The position numbers and the translations under genes are program-made. The notes beneath the pieces were generated by a model. That model saw nothing but the letters and a program-made list of their open reading frames with translations. It had not been told where the DNA came from and searched no databases. A stretch of DNA of 64,000 nucleotides from Herbidospora yilanensis (GTDB lineage: Bacteria; Actinomycetota; Actinomycetes; Streptosporangiales; Streptosporangiaceae): positions 175,820-239,819 of the forward strand of contig NZ_BBXE01000023.1 in NCBI RefSeq assembly GCF_001570565.1, in the 5' to 3' direction. Shown in pieces: positions 14,516 through 23,929 of the stretch (its first letter is position 1; each line of letters opens with the position of its first letter).

Positions 14516-17500
14516 GTGTACCTGAAGACCCTCACCCTGCGCGGCTTCAAGTCGTTCGCGTCCGCGACGAAGCTGCAGTTCGAGCCCGGCATCACCTGTG
14601 TCGTCGGGCCCAACGGGTCGGGCAAGTCCAACGTCGTCGACGCCCTGGCCTGGGTGATGGGCGAGCACAGCGCCAAGTCGCTGCGCGGCGGCAAGATGGA
14701 AGACGTCATCTTCGCGGGCACCTCCTCGCGCCCCCCGCTCGGCCGCGCCGAGGTCACGCTGACCATCGACAACACCGACGGCGCGCTGCCCATCGAATAC
14801 TCCGAGGTGACGATCAGCCGCCTCATGTTCCGGTCGGGCCAGAGCGAATACGCCATCAACGGCGACACCTGCCGCCTGCTCGACATCCAGGAGCTCCTGT
14901 CCGACTCCGGCATCGGCCGGGAGATGCACGTCATCGTCGGCCAGGGCCAGCTCGACCAGGTGCTGCACGCCGGTCCCGAGGAACGCCGGGCGTTCATCGA
15001 GGAGGCCGCGGGCGTCCTCAAGCACCGCAAGCGCAAGGAGAAGGCGCTCCGCAAGCTCGACGCGATGCAGGCCAACCTCACCCGCGTCCAAGACCTCGCG
15101 ACCGAGCTCCGGCGTCAGCTCAAGCCGCTGGGCCGCCAGGCCGAGATCGCCCGCAAGGCCGCCGTCATCCAGGCCGACCTGCGCGACGCCCGCCTGCGGC
15201 TGCTGGCCGACGACGTGGTCTCCCTGCGCGACACGCTGGAGCGCGAGGCGGCCGACGAGGCGGCCGTACAGGCTCGGCGTTCGCAGGTCGAGCAGGGGCT
15301 CAACGAGAACCAGGAGCGCGAGGCCGCGCTGGAGGCCGCCGCGGCCGAGGCCCAGCCCCGGCTGACCGTCGCCCAGGAGACCTTCTACGCACTGTCGGCC
15401 CTGCGGGAGCGGCTGCGCTCGGTCGAGAACCTGGCCGCCGAACGGGAGCGCCACGCGACCGACGCGGCGGCGATCGAGCGGCGGGGGCGCGACCCCGAGG
15501 AGTTCGAGCGCGAGGCCGCCGAGATCCGCGAGAAGGAACGGGTGCTCCAGGAGGCGCTCGACGAGGCCCAGATGCGCCTCGAAGCGGCCGTCGACGCCCG
15601 TGGCGAGGCCGAAGAGGCGCTGGCCGGGGAGGAGCGGCGGTTGTCGATCGCCGCCCGTGTCGCCGCCGACCGCCGTGAGGCCCTCGCGCGGTTGCGCGGG
15701 CAGGCCGAGTCGGCCCGGGGGCGGGTGCGGGCCGCCGACGACGAGATCGGCCGGCTGGAGGCCGCCGTCCGGCAGGCCAGGGAACGCGCCGCCCAGGCAC
15801 AGGGCGACCTGGAGGCCCAGGCGGTCGCCGAACCCGCCACCGACCCCGAGGTCGCCGCCGAGCTGGCCGTCGCGGAAGAGGGCGTCGAGCTCGCCCGCGC
15901 CGAGGTCGAGGTGGCCCGGGAGGCCGCCGAAGAGGCCAAGGCCGCCGTCGACGACGCCCGCGCCGCGCTGGCGGGCCCCCGCGCGGCCCTGTCGGCCGCG
16001 TCCTCGGGGGTCTCCGCCGCCCGTACGGCCGATCAGGAGGCCCAGAAGGCCGTCACCGCGCTGGAGGCCCGGCGGGAGGCGCTCGGGCTGAGCCTGGCCG
16101 GAGGGGCCGACGGCACCGCCCTGCTGGCCGAGAGCGGCCACGCGCCGCTGGCGGCCGTGATGAGCGTGCGGGCGGGGGCCGAGACCGCCATCGCGGCGGT
16201 GCTGGGGCCGCTGGCCGAGTCGGTGACGGTGGCGTCCGTCGAGACCGCGCTCGACTCCCTGGAACTGCTCCGCGCCAAGGAGACCGGCCGGACCTCCCTG
16301 GTCATCGGGGCGGCCCCGGCCGTCACCCGGCCCTCGGGCACGTTCGAGTGGGCCGCCGACCTGGTCGAGGTCCCCACCGAGCTGCGGCCCGCTCTCGAAC
16401 ACCTGCTGTACGGCGTCGTCGTCGCCCCCGACCTCGACGCCGCCCGCACGATCGTCGCGGCGCGCCCCGACCTGCGGGCGGTCACCCGCGACGGCGACCT
16501 CCTCGGGGCCCACACCGCCCAGGGCGGCTCGGGCGGCGGTTCGATCCTCCAGGTCCGCGCCGCGCTCGACCAGGCGGGTTTCGACCTCGACCAGGCTCGC
16601 GCGGCGGGGGAGGAGACCGCCTTCGCCCTCGACGAGGCCCTGGAGGCCGAGGCCGCCGCCCAGGAGGCGCTCGAAGCGGCCCAGGGTGCGGTGGCCGAGG
16701 CGCAGGCCCAGCAGTCGGCGGCCCAGAACGGCGTCAACGCCGCCCGCTCCCGCCTCGACCAGGCGCAGGCGGCCCTCGACCAGGCCCGGGGCCGGCAGCG
16801 CGCCGCCGACCAGCGCCTCGCCGACGCCGCCAAGCAGCTCGCCCGCCTGGAGGCCAACGTCAAGGCGGCCCTCGACGAGGCCGAACGCCTCCAGGGCTCG
16901 GTCGCCTTCGCCGAAGAGGGCCGTGAGCTGGCCCGCGAAGAGTCCCTCACACTGGAGGAACGGCTCGCCGAGGCCGAGTTCGCCGCCGAACTGGAGTCCG
17001 AGCCCACCACCGAGGAACGCGACCGTCTGGCCGCCGCGGTCGGCGTCACCCGCCAGGCCGAGATGGAGGCCCGCCTGACGGTCCGCACCGCCGAGGAGCG
17101 GGTCCGCGGCATCGCCGGCCGGGCCGACGGCCTGATGCGCGCCGCCCAGCGCGAACGCGACGACCGCGCCAAGGCCGCCGCCCAGCGGGCCCGCCGGCGC
17201 CGCCAGGCCACCGTCGCCGCGAGCGTGGTCAGGGCCGCCCGGATCGCCCTCCACTCCCTGGAGGCCTCGATCATGCGGGCCGCCGCCGAACGCGACGAGC
17301 TCGCCGTCGCCCGGGAGGCCGTCGACGCCGAGCTGAAGACGGTCCGGATCAGGGTCCGCGAGCTCGGCTCGGAGCTCGACAAGCTGGTCAACCGGGCCCA
17401 CGGCAGCGAGATGGCCCGCACCGAGCAGCGACTTCGCCTCGAACAGCTCGAAGAGCGCGCTGTGGAGGAGTACGGCGTCGAGTCCGAGGCGCTGGTCGCC

Positions 17501-18205
17501 GAATACGGCCCGAAGGCGCTCGTCCCGGGAGACCCTCCGGTGCCCTACGTGCGCGAGGAGCAGGAGAAGCGGGCCCGCGTCGCCGACAAGCAGATGCAGC
17601 AGCTCGGCAAGGTCAACCCGCTGGCCCTGGAGGAGTTCGCCGCCCTGGAGGAACGCCACACGTTCCTCACCTCACAACTCGAAGACCTCAAGAAGACCCG
17701 CCGCGACCTGCTCCTCGTCGTCAAAGAGGTCGACGACCGGGTCGAGCAGGTGTTCTCGGCGGCCTACGAAGACGTCCAGCGCGAGTTCGCGACCATCTTC
17801 GAGCGCGTCTTCCCGGGTGGTGAGGGCCGCCTGCTGCTGACCGACCCGACCGACATGCTGACCACCGGCGTCGAGGTCGAGGCCCGCCCGCCCGGCAAGA
17901 AGGTCAAGCGCCTGTCGCTGCTGTCGGGCGGCGAGCGCTCACTGACGGCCGTGGCGTTCCTGGTCGCCATCTTCAAGGCCCGCCCGTCGCCCTTCTACGT
18001 GATGGACGAGGTCGAGGCCGCCCTCGACGACACCAACACCCAGCGCCTGCTGACCCTCTTCGAGGAACTGCGACAGAACTCCCAGCTGATCGTCATCACC
18101 CACCAGAAACGCACCATGGAGATCGCCGACGCCCTCTACGGCGTGTCCATGCGCGGCGACGGCGTCACCCAGGTCGTCAGCCAGCGCCTACGCGAACACG
18201 CCTGA
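14516..18205 (+). CDS. smc: Chromosome segregation protein SMC
   Basis: ATPase of the condensin complex that loops and compacts the chromosome with ScpA and ScpB (not in this window). It has 1229 residues. Walker A GPNGSGKS lies at 31-38, the Q-loop region is GQGQLDQVLHAGPEERR, two long coiled-coil arms flank a hinge (about 530-660, with AVMSVRAGAETAIAAVLGPL), and the C-terminal head has the signature LSGGERS at 1136-1142 followed by Walker B VMDEVEAALDD. The start is GTG 14516, since VYLKTLTLRGFKSFA is the universal SMC N-terminus. It is followed by ftsY, the common actinobacterial order. Confidence 0.98.
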   Translation: MYLKTLTLRGFKSFASATKLQFEPGITCVVGPNGSGKSNVVDALAWVMGEHSAKSLRGGKMEDVIFAGTSSRPPLGRAEVTLTIDNTDGALPIEYSEVTISRLMFRSGQSEYAINGDTCRLLDIQELLSDSGIGREMHVIVGQGQLDQVLHAGPEERRAFIEEAAGVLKHRKRKEKALRKLDAMQANLTRVQDLATELRRQLKPLGRQAEIARKAAVIQADLRDARLRLLADDVVSLRDTLEREAADEAAVQARRSQVEQGLNENQEREAALEAAAAEAQPRLTVAQETFYALSALRERLRSVENLAAERERHATDAAAIERRGRDPEEFEREAAEIREKERVLQEALDEAQMRLEAAVDARGEAEEALAGEERRLSIAARVAADRREALARLRGQAESARGRVRAADDEIGRLEAAVRQARERAAQAQGDLEAQAVAEPATDPEVAAELAVAEEGVELARAEVEVAREAAEEAKAAVDDARAALAGPRAALSAASSGVSAARTADQEAQKAVTALEARREALGLSLAGGADGTALLAESGHAPLAAVMSVRAGAETAIAAVLGPLAESVTVASVETALDSLELLRAKETGRTSLVIGAAPAVTRPSGTFEWAADLVEVPTELRPALEHLLYGVVVAPDLDAARTIVAARPDLRAVTRDGDLLGAHTAQGGSGGGSILQVRAALDQAGFDLDQARAAGEETAFALDEALEAEAAAQEALEAAQGAVAEAQAQQSAAQNGVNAARSRLDQAQAALDQARGRQRAADQRLADAAKQLARLEANVKAALDEAERLQGSVAFAEEGRELAREESLTLEERLAEAEFAAELESEPTTEERDRLAAAVGVTRQAEMEARLTVRTAEERVRGIAGRADGLMRAAQRERDDRAKAAAQRARRRRQATVAASVVRAARIALHSLEASIMRAAAERDELAVAREAVDAELKTVRIRVRELGSELDKLVNRAHGSEMARTEQRLRLEQLEERAVEEYGVESEALVAEYGPKALVPGDPPVPYVREEQEKRARVADKQMQQLGKVNPLALEEFAALEERHTFLTSQLEDLKKTRRDLLLVVKEVDDRVEQVFSAAYEDVQREFATIFERVFPGGEGRLLLTDPTDMLTTGVEVEARPPGKKVKRLSLLSGGERSLTAVAFLVAIFKARPSPFYVMDEVEAALDDTNTQRLLTLFEELRQNSQLIVITHQKRTMEIADALYGVSMRGDGVTQVVSQRLREHA

Positions 18206-18339
18206 CCCCTGGCTCGCCGTACCGCTCTCTGGACTGACGGAGTCGGCGGGAGCGGAGGAGGGAAGACGCCGGACAAGAGCGGCGAGCTCGCCGTGCCGGA
18301 GGCGCGGCCATAGACACAGCTCTGCGAGACTGACGTTTT

Positions 18340-19494
18340 GTGGATGGGTACATCGGCATCATCGCGATCATCATCGTCGTCATTCTCCTGGGCATAGGCA
18401 CCACCGCCCTGCTCGTACGGCCGCGGTCGAAGACGACCCTGCCGCCGCCCCCCGCCCCGACCCCGCAGGCCCCCGCGCCGCCGGTCGAGGAGGAGGTGGT
18501 CGAGACGGTGGCGCCTCCGGCCGTTTCGGTGGAGGAGCTGGTCAAGCCGCCGGAGGTCGAGGTCCCGCCGCCGTCGGCCGGGCGGATGGTCCGGCTGCGC
18601 GCCCGGCTGGCCCGCTCGCAGACCACGCTCGGCCGGGGACTGCTCGAACTGCTGTCGCGCGACCGGCTCGACGACGACGTGTGGGACGAGATCGAGGAGA
18701 CCCTGATCACGGCCGACGTCGGGGTCGCCCCGACCCGGGCCATGGTCGAAGACCTGAAGACCAAGGTGAAGGTCCTCGGCAGCCGCACGCCCACCGAGGT
18801 GCGCGCCCTGCTCCGGGCCGAACTGCTCACCCAGATCGACCCCGGCCTCGACCGGACCCTCCACACCTCCGCTCCCGGCGAGCGCCCCGCGGTCCTCCTG
18901 GTCGTCGGCGTCAACGGCACCGGCAAGACGACCACGACCGGCAAGCTGGCCCGCTCGCTGATCGGCGACGGCAAGTCGGTCGTCCTGGGCGCCGCCGACA
19001 CCTTCCGCGCGGCGGCGGCCGACCAGCTCCAGACGTGGGGCGACCGTGTCGGCGCCCCCGTGGTCCGCGGGCCCGAGGCCGGCGACCCGGCGTCGGTCGC
19101 CTTCGACGCCGTGGCTCGGGGCATCGCCGACAAGGCCGACGTGGTGATCGTCGACACCGCCGGCCGCCTCCACACCAAGACCGGCCTGATGGACGAGCTC
19201 GGCAAGGTCAAGCGGGTCATCGAGAAGAAGGCCCAGGTCGACGAGGTGCTGCTGGTCCTCGACGCGACGACCGGGCAGAACGGCATGCGGCAGGCGCAGG
19301 TGTTCGGCGAGGTCGTGAACATCACGGGCATCGCGCTGACCAAGCTCGACGGCACGGCCAAGGGCGGCATCGTGATCTCGGTGCAGCGGGAGCTGGGCGT
19401 GCCGGTGAAGCTGGTCGGCCTGGGCGAGGGCCCCGACGACCTCGCGCCGTTCGACCCCGAGGTCTTCGTCGACGCCCTGCTGGGCGACGCGTAG
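18340..19494 (+). CDS. ftsY: Signal recognition particle receptor FtsY
   Basis: SRP receptor GTPase that docks ribosome-SRP complexes at the membrane. The 384-residue protein starts with a real transmembrane helix (residues 4-26), as in actinobacterial FtsY, then a Pro/Glu/Val-rich linker. The NG domain has G1 GVNGTGKTTT at 190-199, the DTFRAAA segment, DTAGR at 272-276 and TKLD at 334-337. The GTG at 18340 has no ribosome site in the preceding 20 bases, so leaderless or weak initiation is possible. The 134-base gap after smc includes a perfect 14-bp palindrome (18280-18293). The usual downstream partner ffh is not here. Confidence 0.97.
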   Translation: MDGYIGIIAIIIVVILLGIGTTALLVRPRSKTTLPPPPAPTPQAPAPPVEEEVVETVAPPAVSVEELVKPPEVEVPPPSAGRMVRLRARLARSQTTLGRGLLELLSRDRLDDDVWDEIEETLITADVGVAPTRAMVEDLKTKVKVLGSRTPTEVRALLRAELLTQIDPGLDRTLHTSAPGERPAVLLVVGVNGTGKTTTTGKLARSLIGDGKSVVLGAADTFRAAAADQLQTWGDRVGAPVVRGPEAGDPASVAFDAVARGIADKADVVIVDTAGRLHTKTGLMDELGKVKRVIEKKAQVDEVLLVLDATTGQNGMRQAQVFGEVVNITGIALTKLDGTAKGGIVISVQRELGVPVKLVGLGEGPDDLAPFDPEVFVDALLGDA

Positions 19495-19583
19495 GTCTCC
19501 GCACGTCTGACGCGGGGCGGGCGCGGCCGGGACGGCGCCGGATGCGGCGCGGGCCGGGGGCGGCGGTCGGTGCCGGGGTGGGC

Positions 19584-19598
19584 GGAGCCGTAACGGAA
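19584..19598 (+). repeat. Intergenic repeat GGAGCCGTAACGGAA, copy 2
   Basis: Exact match to 9674-9688, again in G-rich intergenic DNA after a core gene. It directly abuts the stop codon of the convergent DUF6461 gene. Confidence 0.6.
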
Positions 19599-20087
19599 TC
19601 ACCCGCGGGGTAAGCGCACGCCCGTGGCGCGGTCGGCGAGGGCGAGGGCGCGGGCGGCGTAGTCGGACGGGAAGTCGACCGAGTCGCCCGTGAGGTGGAG
19701 GCGCAGGTCTTCGACCTCGGCTCCGAACCGGCCGGGGTCGAGGCCCTCGCGGGTGTCGTAGGTGAACAGGTTGAACGCGGTGACCAGGCGGCCGTCTTCG
19801 TAGTAGGCGAACCGGTCGGTGTCGACCGTCACCTCGACCAGGGCCGCCACCGTGCCGGCGGACAGCAGTGCGGTCAGGTCGCCGGGATGTTTGCTGAGGG
19901 CGCCGAAGAACACGACCGTGCCGCCTTCGGCCGGGGTGGCGTAGAGCTCCTTCTCCGGCGTGAGCCGGGCGAGCGCGTCGTCGGGGGAGAGGCCGCGCAC
20001 GAAGGCGACCTCCAGCCACGTGTCGCCGGCGTCGTCGGTGGAGTCGCGGTAGAGCCACGTGTAGGTGCGGGCGCTGGCCTTCCTCAT
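19599..20087 (-). CDS. DUF6461-like hypothetical protein
   Basis: A 162-residue soluble protein that I place, with moderate confidence, in the DUF6461 family of actinobacteria. The cues are an N-terminal WLEVAFVRGLSPDDALARL segment and a later TAFNLFTYDTREG phrase. No catalytic motif is visible. Some members of this family occur in multi-copy sets and have been discussed as possible conflict-system or surface-related proteins, but nothing here supports a definite role. It is downstream of cds1 on the minus strand (19 bases apart) and may share its transcript. Confidence 0.7.
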   Translation of the reverse strand: MRKASARTYTWLYRDSTDDAGDTWLEVAFVRGLSPDDALARLTPEKELYATPAEGGTVVFFGALSKHPGDLTALLSAGTVAALVEVTVDTDRFAYYEDGRLVTAFNLFTYDTREGLDPGRFGAEVEDLRLHLTGDSVDFPSDYAARALALADRATGVRLPRG

Positions 20088-20106
20088 CGGGCGATCATGC
20101 CAGGTC

Positions 20107-21177
20107 CTACCGACGGAAGAGACTCCGGAACTCCGCCAGGGCGGGGGCGATGTCGATGCCGTTCTTCCGCAGCCACGAGTCCTTCTCGTACGTCCCCTTG
20201 TAGCGGCTGGAACTGTCGCAGATCAGCGTCACGACGCTGCCCCTGATGCCGTGGCTGCGCATCTCGCGGATGATCTCCATGGCGGCCGCCACGCTGGTGC
20301 CCGTCGAGGCGCCCACCTGGTGGTGGGTGACCTCGTTGACCCAGCGCATCGCGGCGATCGAGGTCGCGTCGGGGACCGAGGTCATGCGGTCGATGACCAT
20401 CGGCAGGAACGACGGCTCCACGCGGGGGCGGCCGATGCCCTCGATCCTCGACGGCGTGCCGGGGTGGGCGGCGCCCGTCACCCACGACGGGTAGAAGGAC
20501 GAGCCCTCCGGGTCGGCCACGCACAACCGGGTCGAGTGGCGGCGGTAGCGGATGTAGCGGCCGATCGTGGCGGAGGTGCCGCCGGTGCCCGCGCCGACCA
20601 CGATCCAGGCCGGGACGGGGAACCGCTCCATCGCCATCTGCTCGTAGATGCTCTCGGCGATGTTGTTGTTGCCGCGCCAGTCGGTGGCGCGTTCGGCGTA
20701 GGTGAACTGGTCCATGTAGTGGCCGCCGGTCTCCAGGGCCAGGCGGGCCGACTCTTCGTAGATCTTCCCCGGGTCGTCGACCAGGTGGCACTTGCCGCCG
20801 TAGAACTCGATGATCTCCCGTTTCTCGGGAGAAGTGGTGGCTGGGATCACCGCGATGAAGGGCAGACCCAGGAGCCGGGCGAAGTACGCCTCGCTGACCG
20901 CGGTCGAACCGGAGGAGGCCTCGATGATCGTGGTGTTGGGGCCGATCCAGCCGTTGGACAGGCCGTAAAGGAAGAGGGAGCGGGCCAGCCGGTGCTTGAG
21001 TGAACCGGTCGGGTGGACCGACTCGTCTTTCAGGTAGAGGTCCACGCCCCACGAGGGCGGGAGGGGAAAGACGTGGAGATGGGTGTCGCAACTGCGGTTG
21101 GCGTCGGCCTCGACGGCGCGGATGGCGTCGTTCACCCAGGTCCGCGTCGCGGGGTCATGCCGGTCCACGTGTTTCAT
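20107..21177 (-). CDS. cds1: L-cysteine desulfhydrase Cds1
   Basis: PLP-dependent enzyme predicted to convert L-cysteine to H2S, pyruvate and ammonia. It is closely similar over its whole 356 residues to the mycobacterial Cds1 family: [20 protein letters not shown] (Lys61 would bind PLP), [39 protein letters not shown] and [20 protein letters not shown] 21177 is preferred because homology starts at [16 protein letters not shown] 21210 is an alternative. It is divergent from a SigR-like sigma factor 227 bases away, which suggests a thiol/redox context. The alternative is a cysteine synthase, but the Cds1-specific segments argue against it. Confidence 0.9.
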   Translation of the reverse strand: MKHVDRHDPATRTWVNDAIRAVEADANRSCDTHLHVFPLPPSWGVDLYLKDESVHPTGSLKHRLARSLFLYGLSNGWIGPNTTIIEASSGSTAVSEAYFARLLGLPFIAVIPATTSPEKREIIEFYGGKCHLVDDPGKIYEESARLALETGGHYMDQFTYAERATDWRGNNNIAESIYEQMAMERFPVPAWIVVGAGTGGTSATIGRYIRYRRHSTRLCVADPEGSSFYPSWVTGAAHPGTPSRIEGIGRPRVEPSFLPMVIDRMTSVPDATSIAAMRWVNEVTHHQVGASTGTSVAAAMEIIREMRSHGIRGSVVTLICDSSSRYKGTYEKDSWLRKNGIDIAPALAEFRSLFRR

Positions 21178-21404
21178 GTGAGCCACTGTAGTGAGTGTGG
21201 TTTGACACATTTTACGTCGGTTAGGGGGTTCGGTGTTACGATAATGAGACCTGTCCGGCTTGCGTGTGACCGATGCCACGCCCGCCGATGCGCCGCCTAA
21301 CGCCCGACTTACGGGCCGGTTGAAACGATGACGACGGGATCCGCCCTACCCGCATGGATCGCCATCGGACGGGTAACGGGGGAGAGTTCAGCAGGGGGGA
21401 TGAC

Positions 21405-21992
21405 ATGATCTCGATGACCGACGAGCAGCGTCAGGCCTGGTTCGAGCGCGACGTCGTGCCGGTGACCAGCCAGCTCTACGCGTCAGCCATGCGACTCACC
21501 CGCAACCCGGCCGACGCAGAAGACCTCGTGCAGGAGACCGTCACCAAGGCGTTCACGTCCTACCACCAGTTCCGCGAAGGCACCAACCTCAAGGCCTGGC
21601 TCCACCGGATCCTCACCAACAACTTCATCAACGACTACCGCAAGAAGCAGCGCTCGCCGAAGTTGTCGGCCGCCGAGGAGATCGAAGACTGGCAACTCGC
21701 CGCCGCCGAATCTCACACCTCGACGGGGCTGCGCTCGGCCGAGAACGAGGCGCTCGACTCGCTGCCCGACAACGTCGTGATGAACGCATTGCGTGCGCTG
21801 CCCGAGGAGTTCCGGGTGGCCGTCTACCTCGCCGACGTCGAGGGGTTCGCCTACAAGGAGATCGCCGACCGGATGGGGACCCCCATCGGGACCGTGATGT
21901 CCCGGTTGCACCGGGGGCGGCGTCAGCTCCGGGGCATGCTGGAGGGCTACGCCCGCGAGGAGGGCGTCGTGCGGGAGGCCATGGCCGCCTGA
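21405..21992 (+). CDS. SigR/SigH-like ECF RNA polymerase sigma factor
   Basis: ECF sigma factor of the SigR (RpoE/SigH) type, which in actinobacteria answers to thiol oxidation. The 195-residue protein has region 2 with [18 protein letters not shown] and [23 protein letters not shown], a long linker with [19 protein letters not shown], and region 4 with [27 protein letters not shown] and [22 protein letters not shown]. These phrases match SigR nearly word for word. ATG 21405 has AGGGGG 6 bases upstream. Unlike sigR-rsrA operons, no anti-sigma gene follows: the next gene is on the opposite strand. It may be a paralogue controlled elsewhere. Confidence 0.9.
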   Translation: MISMTDEQRQAWFERDVVPVTSQLYASAMRLTRNPADAEDLVQETVTKAFTSYHQFREGTNLKAWLHRILTNNFINDYRKKQRSPKLSAAEEIEDWQLAAAESHTSTGLRSAENEALDSLPDNVVMNALRALPEEFRVAVYLADVEGFAYKEIADRMGTPIGTVMSRLHRGRRQLRGMLEGYAREEGVVREAMAA

Positions 21993-22027
21993 CGCGGCGC
22001 ACCCCGGCACTTGCCGAGACGCCGCCG

Positions 22028-22357
22028 TCAGGCGAGCGGGTCGTACTGGAACGCGCGGACCTCCTGGGCGCAGCGGCAGGAGGCCGCGATCTTCCGGGCC
22101 CACTCCAGTGCCGCCTCGCGGGAGGGCAGGTCGAGGACGGTGTATCCGCCGTTCAACTGGGCGGTCTGGGGATGGGTGCCCTCGGTCACCGTGCCGTCGG
22201 CGGCCACGAGGACGGGAGCGACGTCTTCGTCTATTCCGCCGCCGAAGACGTGGACACCCGCGTCTTTGGCCTCCTGGATGACGGCGTGGGCGTCGCGCAC
22301 CACGTCGGGGAACTCCTCCTCGGTGAGGACCATGGCCGCGCTGGGGAACGAGATCAT
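22028..22357 (-). CDS. YCII-related (DGPF) domain protein
   Basis: A 109-residue protein of the YCII/DGPF family, small dimeric alpha-beta barrel proteins often linked to ECF sigma factors. It lacks the N-terminal segment of many members but has FGGGIDEDVAPVLV, a GGYTVLDLPSREAALEWA phrase and a Cys pair (SCRCAQE). DGPF proteins often accompany ECF41/42-type sigma factors, but the adjacent sigma factor is SigR-like, so the link is uncertain. The start codon is only 20 bases from the GTG of the divergent gene at 22378, and both promoters must overlap. Confidence 0.83.
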   Translation of the reverse strand: MISFPSAAMVLTEEEFPDVVRDAHAVIQEAKDAGVHVFGGGIDEDVAPVLVAADGTVTEGTHPQTAQLNGGYTVLDLPSREAALEWARKIAASCRCAQEVRAFQYDPLA

Positions 22358-22377
22358 CTGGGTATAGCCTGCCGGGC

Positions 22378-22797
22378 GTGCGGCGATTACTCACGCCCCG
22401 GGCGTTGATTCTCTTTTCGGCCACGGTCGCGGCGACCGTGGCCGTGGTGTTCTTCCTGCGGCGTCCCCGGCCCGAGATCCCCGTGCCGGAGCCGGTGGAC
22501 GACAAGCCGGCCCCCTGGCCTCCCGAGCCGGTTCTCGGGCGGCCGACCGAAGAGGATTTCGCGCGGATGCGGGGCGAGTACGTGCCGCCGAGACCCCGTA
22601 GACCGCTGTCGCGCTGGGTGGTCGCGGGGATCGTGCTCGCCGTCGTGGCCGGGCTCGGGCAGTTGCTCGTGTACGCCGTCTTCGACGAGCCCCGGGTGCC
22701 GTCGCCGGGCCTCCACTACGAGTGCCCGCCCCACGAGTGCTCATGGACGTACGACGACTACCAGGTGGTCGGCGGCTTCCTCGAAGGGGAGCCCTAG
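22378..22797 (+). CDS. Two-helix membrane protein, hypothetical
   Basis: A 139-residue protein with two predicted membrane helices (about residues 9-26 and 80-100). They are joined by a Pro-rich linker with E-E-D-F-A-R-M-R-G-E-Y. The C-terminal 35 residues hold ECPPHECSW, a possible disulfide pair. I do not recognise a family. The GTG start has no ribosome site; a TATAGC box at about 22362-22367 suggests a near-leaderless mRNA. The stop overlaps the stop of the convergent MEDS-ATPase gene by 4 bases. Confidence 0.6.
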   Translation: MRRLLTPRALILFSATVAATVAVVFFLRRPRPEIPVPEPVDDKPAPWPPEPVLGRPTEEDFARMRGEYVPPRPRRPLSRWVVAGIVLAVVAGLGQLLVYAVFDEPRVPSPGLHYECPPHECSWTYDDYQVVGGFLEGEP

Positions 22798-23765
22798 GCC
22801 ATCGCCATGTGCAGGCGGACGCGTGACTCCCGTCCCGTCGTCTGGACCTCCATCAGGTCGCAGAGCTGGCGGCTGATCCACAGGCCGTAGCCGCGCGGCG
22901 ACTCCTGCTCCGGCGGGATGTAGCCGGGGAACTCGACCTCGATCCCGCCCCCGTCGGGGTTGGTGATCTCGCAGACCAGGTCGGTGCCGGCCGTCCAGAT
23001 GGTCACCGTGCCGTGCCCGGCTCCGTGTTCGACCGCGTTGGCGGCGATCTCCGCCGCGGCCAGGACCAGCGAGCCGGCCGCGTCGTCGCTCAGGCCGGCC
23101 TCGGTGGCGGTGGTGCGGACGAACGACCGCATGTCGCGTACGGTCGGCAGGTCGAACTCCATCACCCGGGCGCTCTCCGGCGGGGCCGGGAAGGGCGGCG
23201 GGTCCCAGTTCATGCGCTGCGGCGGGACGTACCCTCGGCTGCGGTGCTCCCCGGCCATGTCGAGGTAGCGGGGGTGGGTGCGCAGGGCGTCGTCGGCGGG
23301 GCGCCGGTAGACGCACAGCGCCGCGCCCTTCAGGGAGGCGCAGACGATGTTGACGATCGCCTCCACCCTGGCCCATTCGGCCGCGTCGCGGGGCGTGCGC
23401 CACGTGGGCTCCCCGACGAACAACGACGGGCCGCCCCGGCGCGCGTAGTCGAAGTATTCGGCCAGGACGCGGGCCGGATGGCCGTACCAGTCCTGGCTTC
23501 TGACGGAGCGGATGCGGGAGGTGTCGGCGCCCAGATGAGCGCGGATCAGGTCGAGGTTCTCCTCCGGCGCAACGAACAGGATGCGGTCGCCCCGACGCAA
23601 CCCGTCGATGAGGGCCGGCAGCACCAGCCGGAGGTATTCCTCACTCGTCCCATATGGCACAGCAAGGTGCGTGAAGGCCACCGCACCGCGACTTCCCCGT
23701 TCGGCCTGCACGGGGATGAACGTAACAAGCGTCTTGCGTCGCGACAATGCGTCAGGAAGCGACAA
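22794..23765 (-). CDS. MEDS-domain anti-sigma/switch protein with HATPase domain
   Basis: Two-domain regulator of the RsbA-like type. An N-terminal MEDS sensory domain (about residues 28-190: FTHLAVPYGTSEEYLRLVLP, DRILFVAPEENLDLIRAHLG) is followed by a GHKL ATPase domain (about 195-320: LVLAAAEIAANAVEHGAGHG, RGYGLWISRQLCDLMEV) like that of RsbW/SpoIIAB anti-sigma kinases. It would sense a signal, perhaps hydrocarbon or redox, and bind or phosphorylate an anti-anti-sigma partner, which is not nearby. The start is uncertain: TTG 23765 gives 323 residues, GTG 23711 would start just before the MEDS domain, and neither has a clear ribosome site. Confidence 0.85.
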   Translation of the reverse strand: MSLPDALSRRKTLVTFIPVQAERGSRGAVAFTHLAVPYGTSEEYLRLVLPALIDGLRRGDRILFVAPEENLDLIRAHLGADTSRIRSVRSQDWYGHPARVLAEYFDYARRGGPSLFVGEPTWRTPRDAAEWARVEAIVNIVCASLKGAALCVYRRPADDALRTHPRYLDMAGEHRSRGYVPPQRMNWDPPPFPAPPESARVMEFDLPTVRDMRSFVRTTATEAGLSDDAAGSLVLAAAEIAANAVEHGAGHGTVTIWTAGTDLVCEITNPDGGGIEVEFPGYIPPEQESPRGYGLWISRQLCDLMEVQTTGRESRVRLHMAMA

Positions 23766-23929
23766 TAAACCGAATACAGCAGGAACTTCCCGGGACGCAC
23801 AACCTTGCGGTTAATACGCCTGCGTGATGACGGGATGGAGTCCCATGATTACTCCATGCCGCCGCTACGTGATGTCCCAAATTTGGGTACATCCACCAAT
23901 GTGCGCGTCTCGTCCTGGAGGTTGCCCCG

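Noticed and set aside
14390..17659. A 1089-residue open frame on the minus strand inside smc
   Set aside because: It mirrors smc; codon bias and lack of motifs show it is not a gene.
21201..21246. TTGACA at 21202-21207 as a -35 box for the sigma factor
   Set aside because: No acceptable -10 lies 16-19 bases downstream; TACGAT is about 29 bases away.
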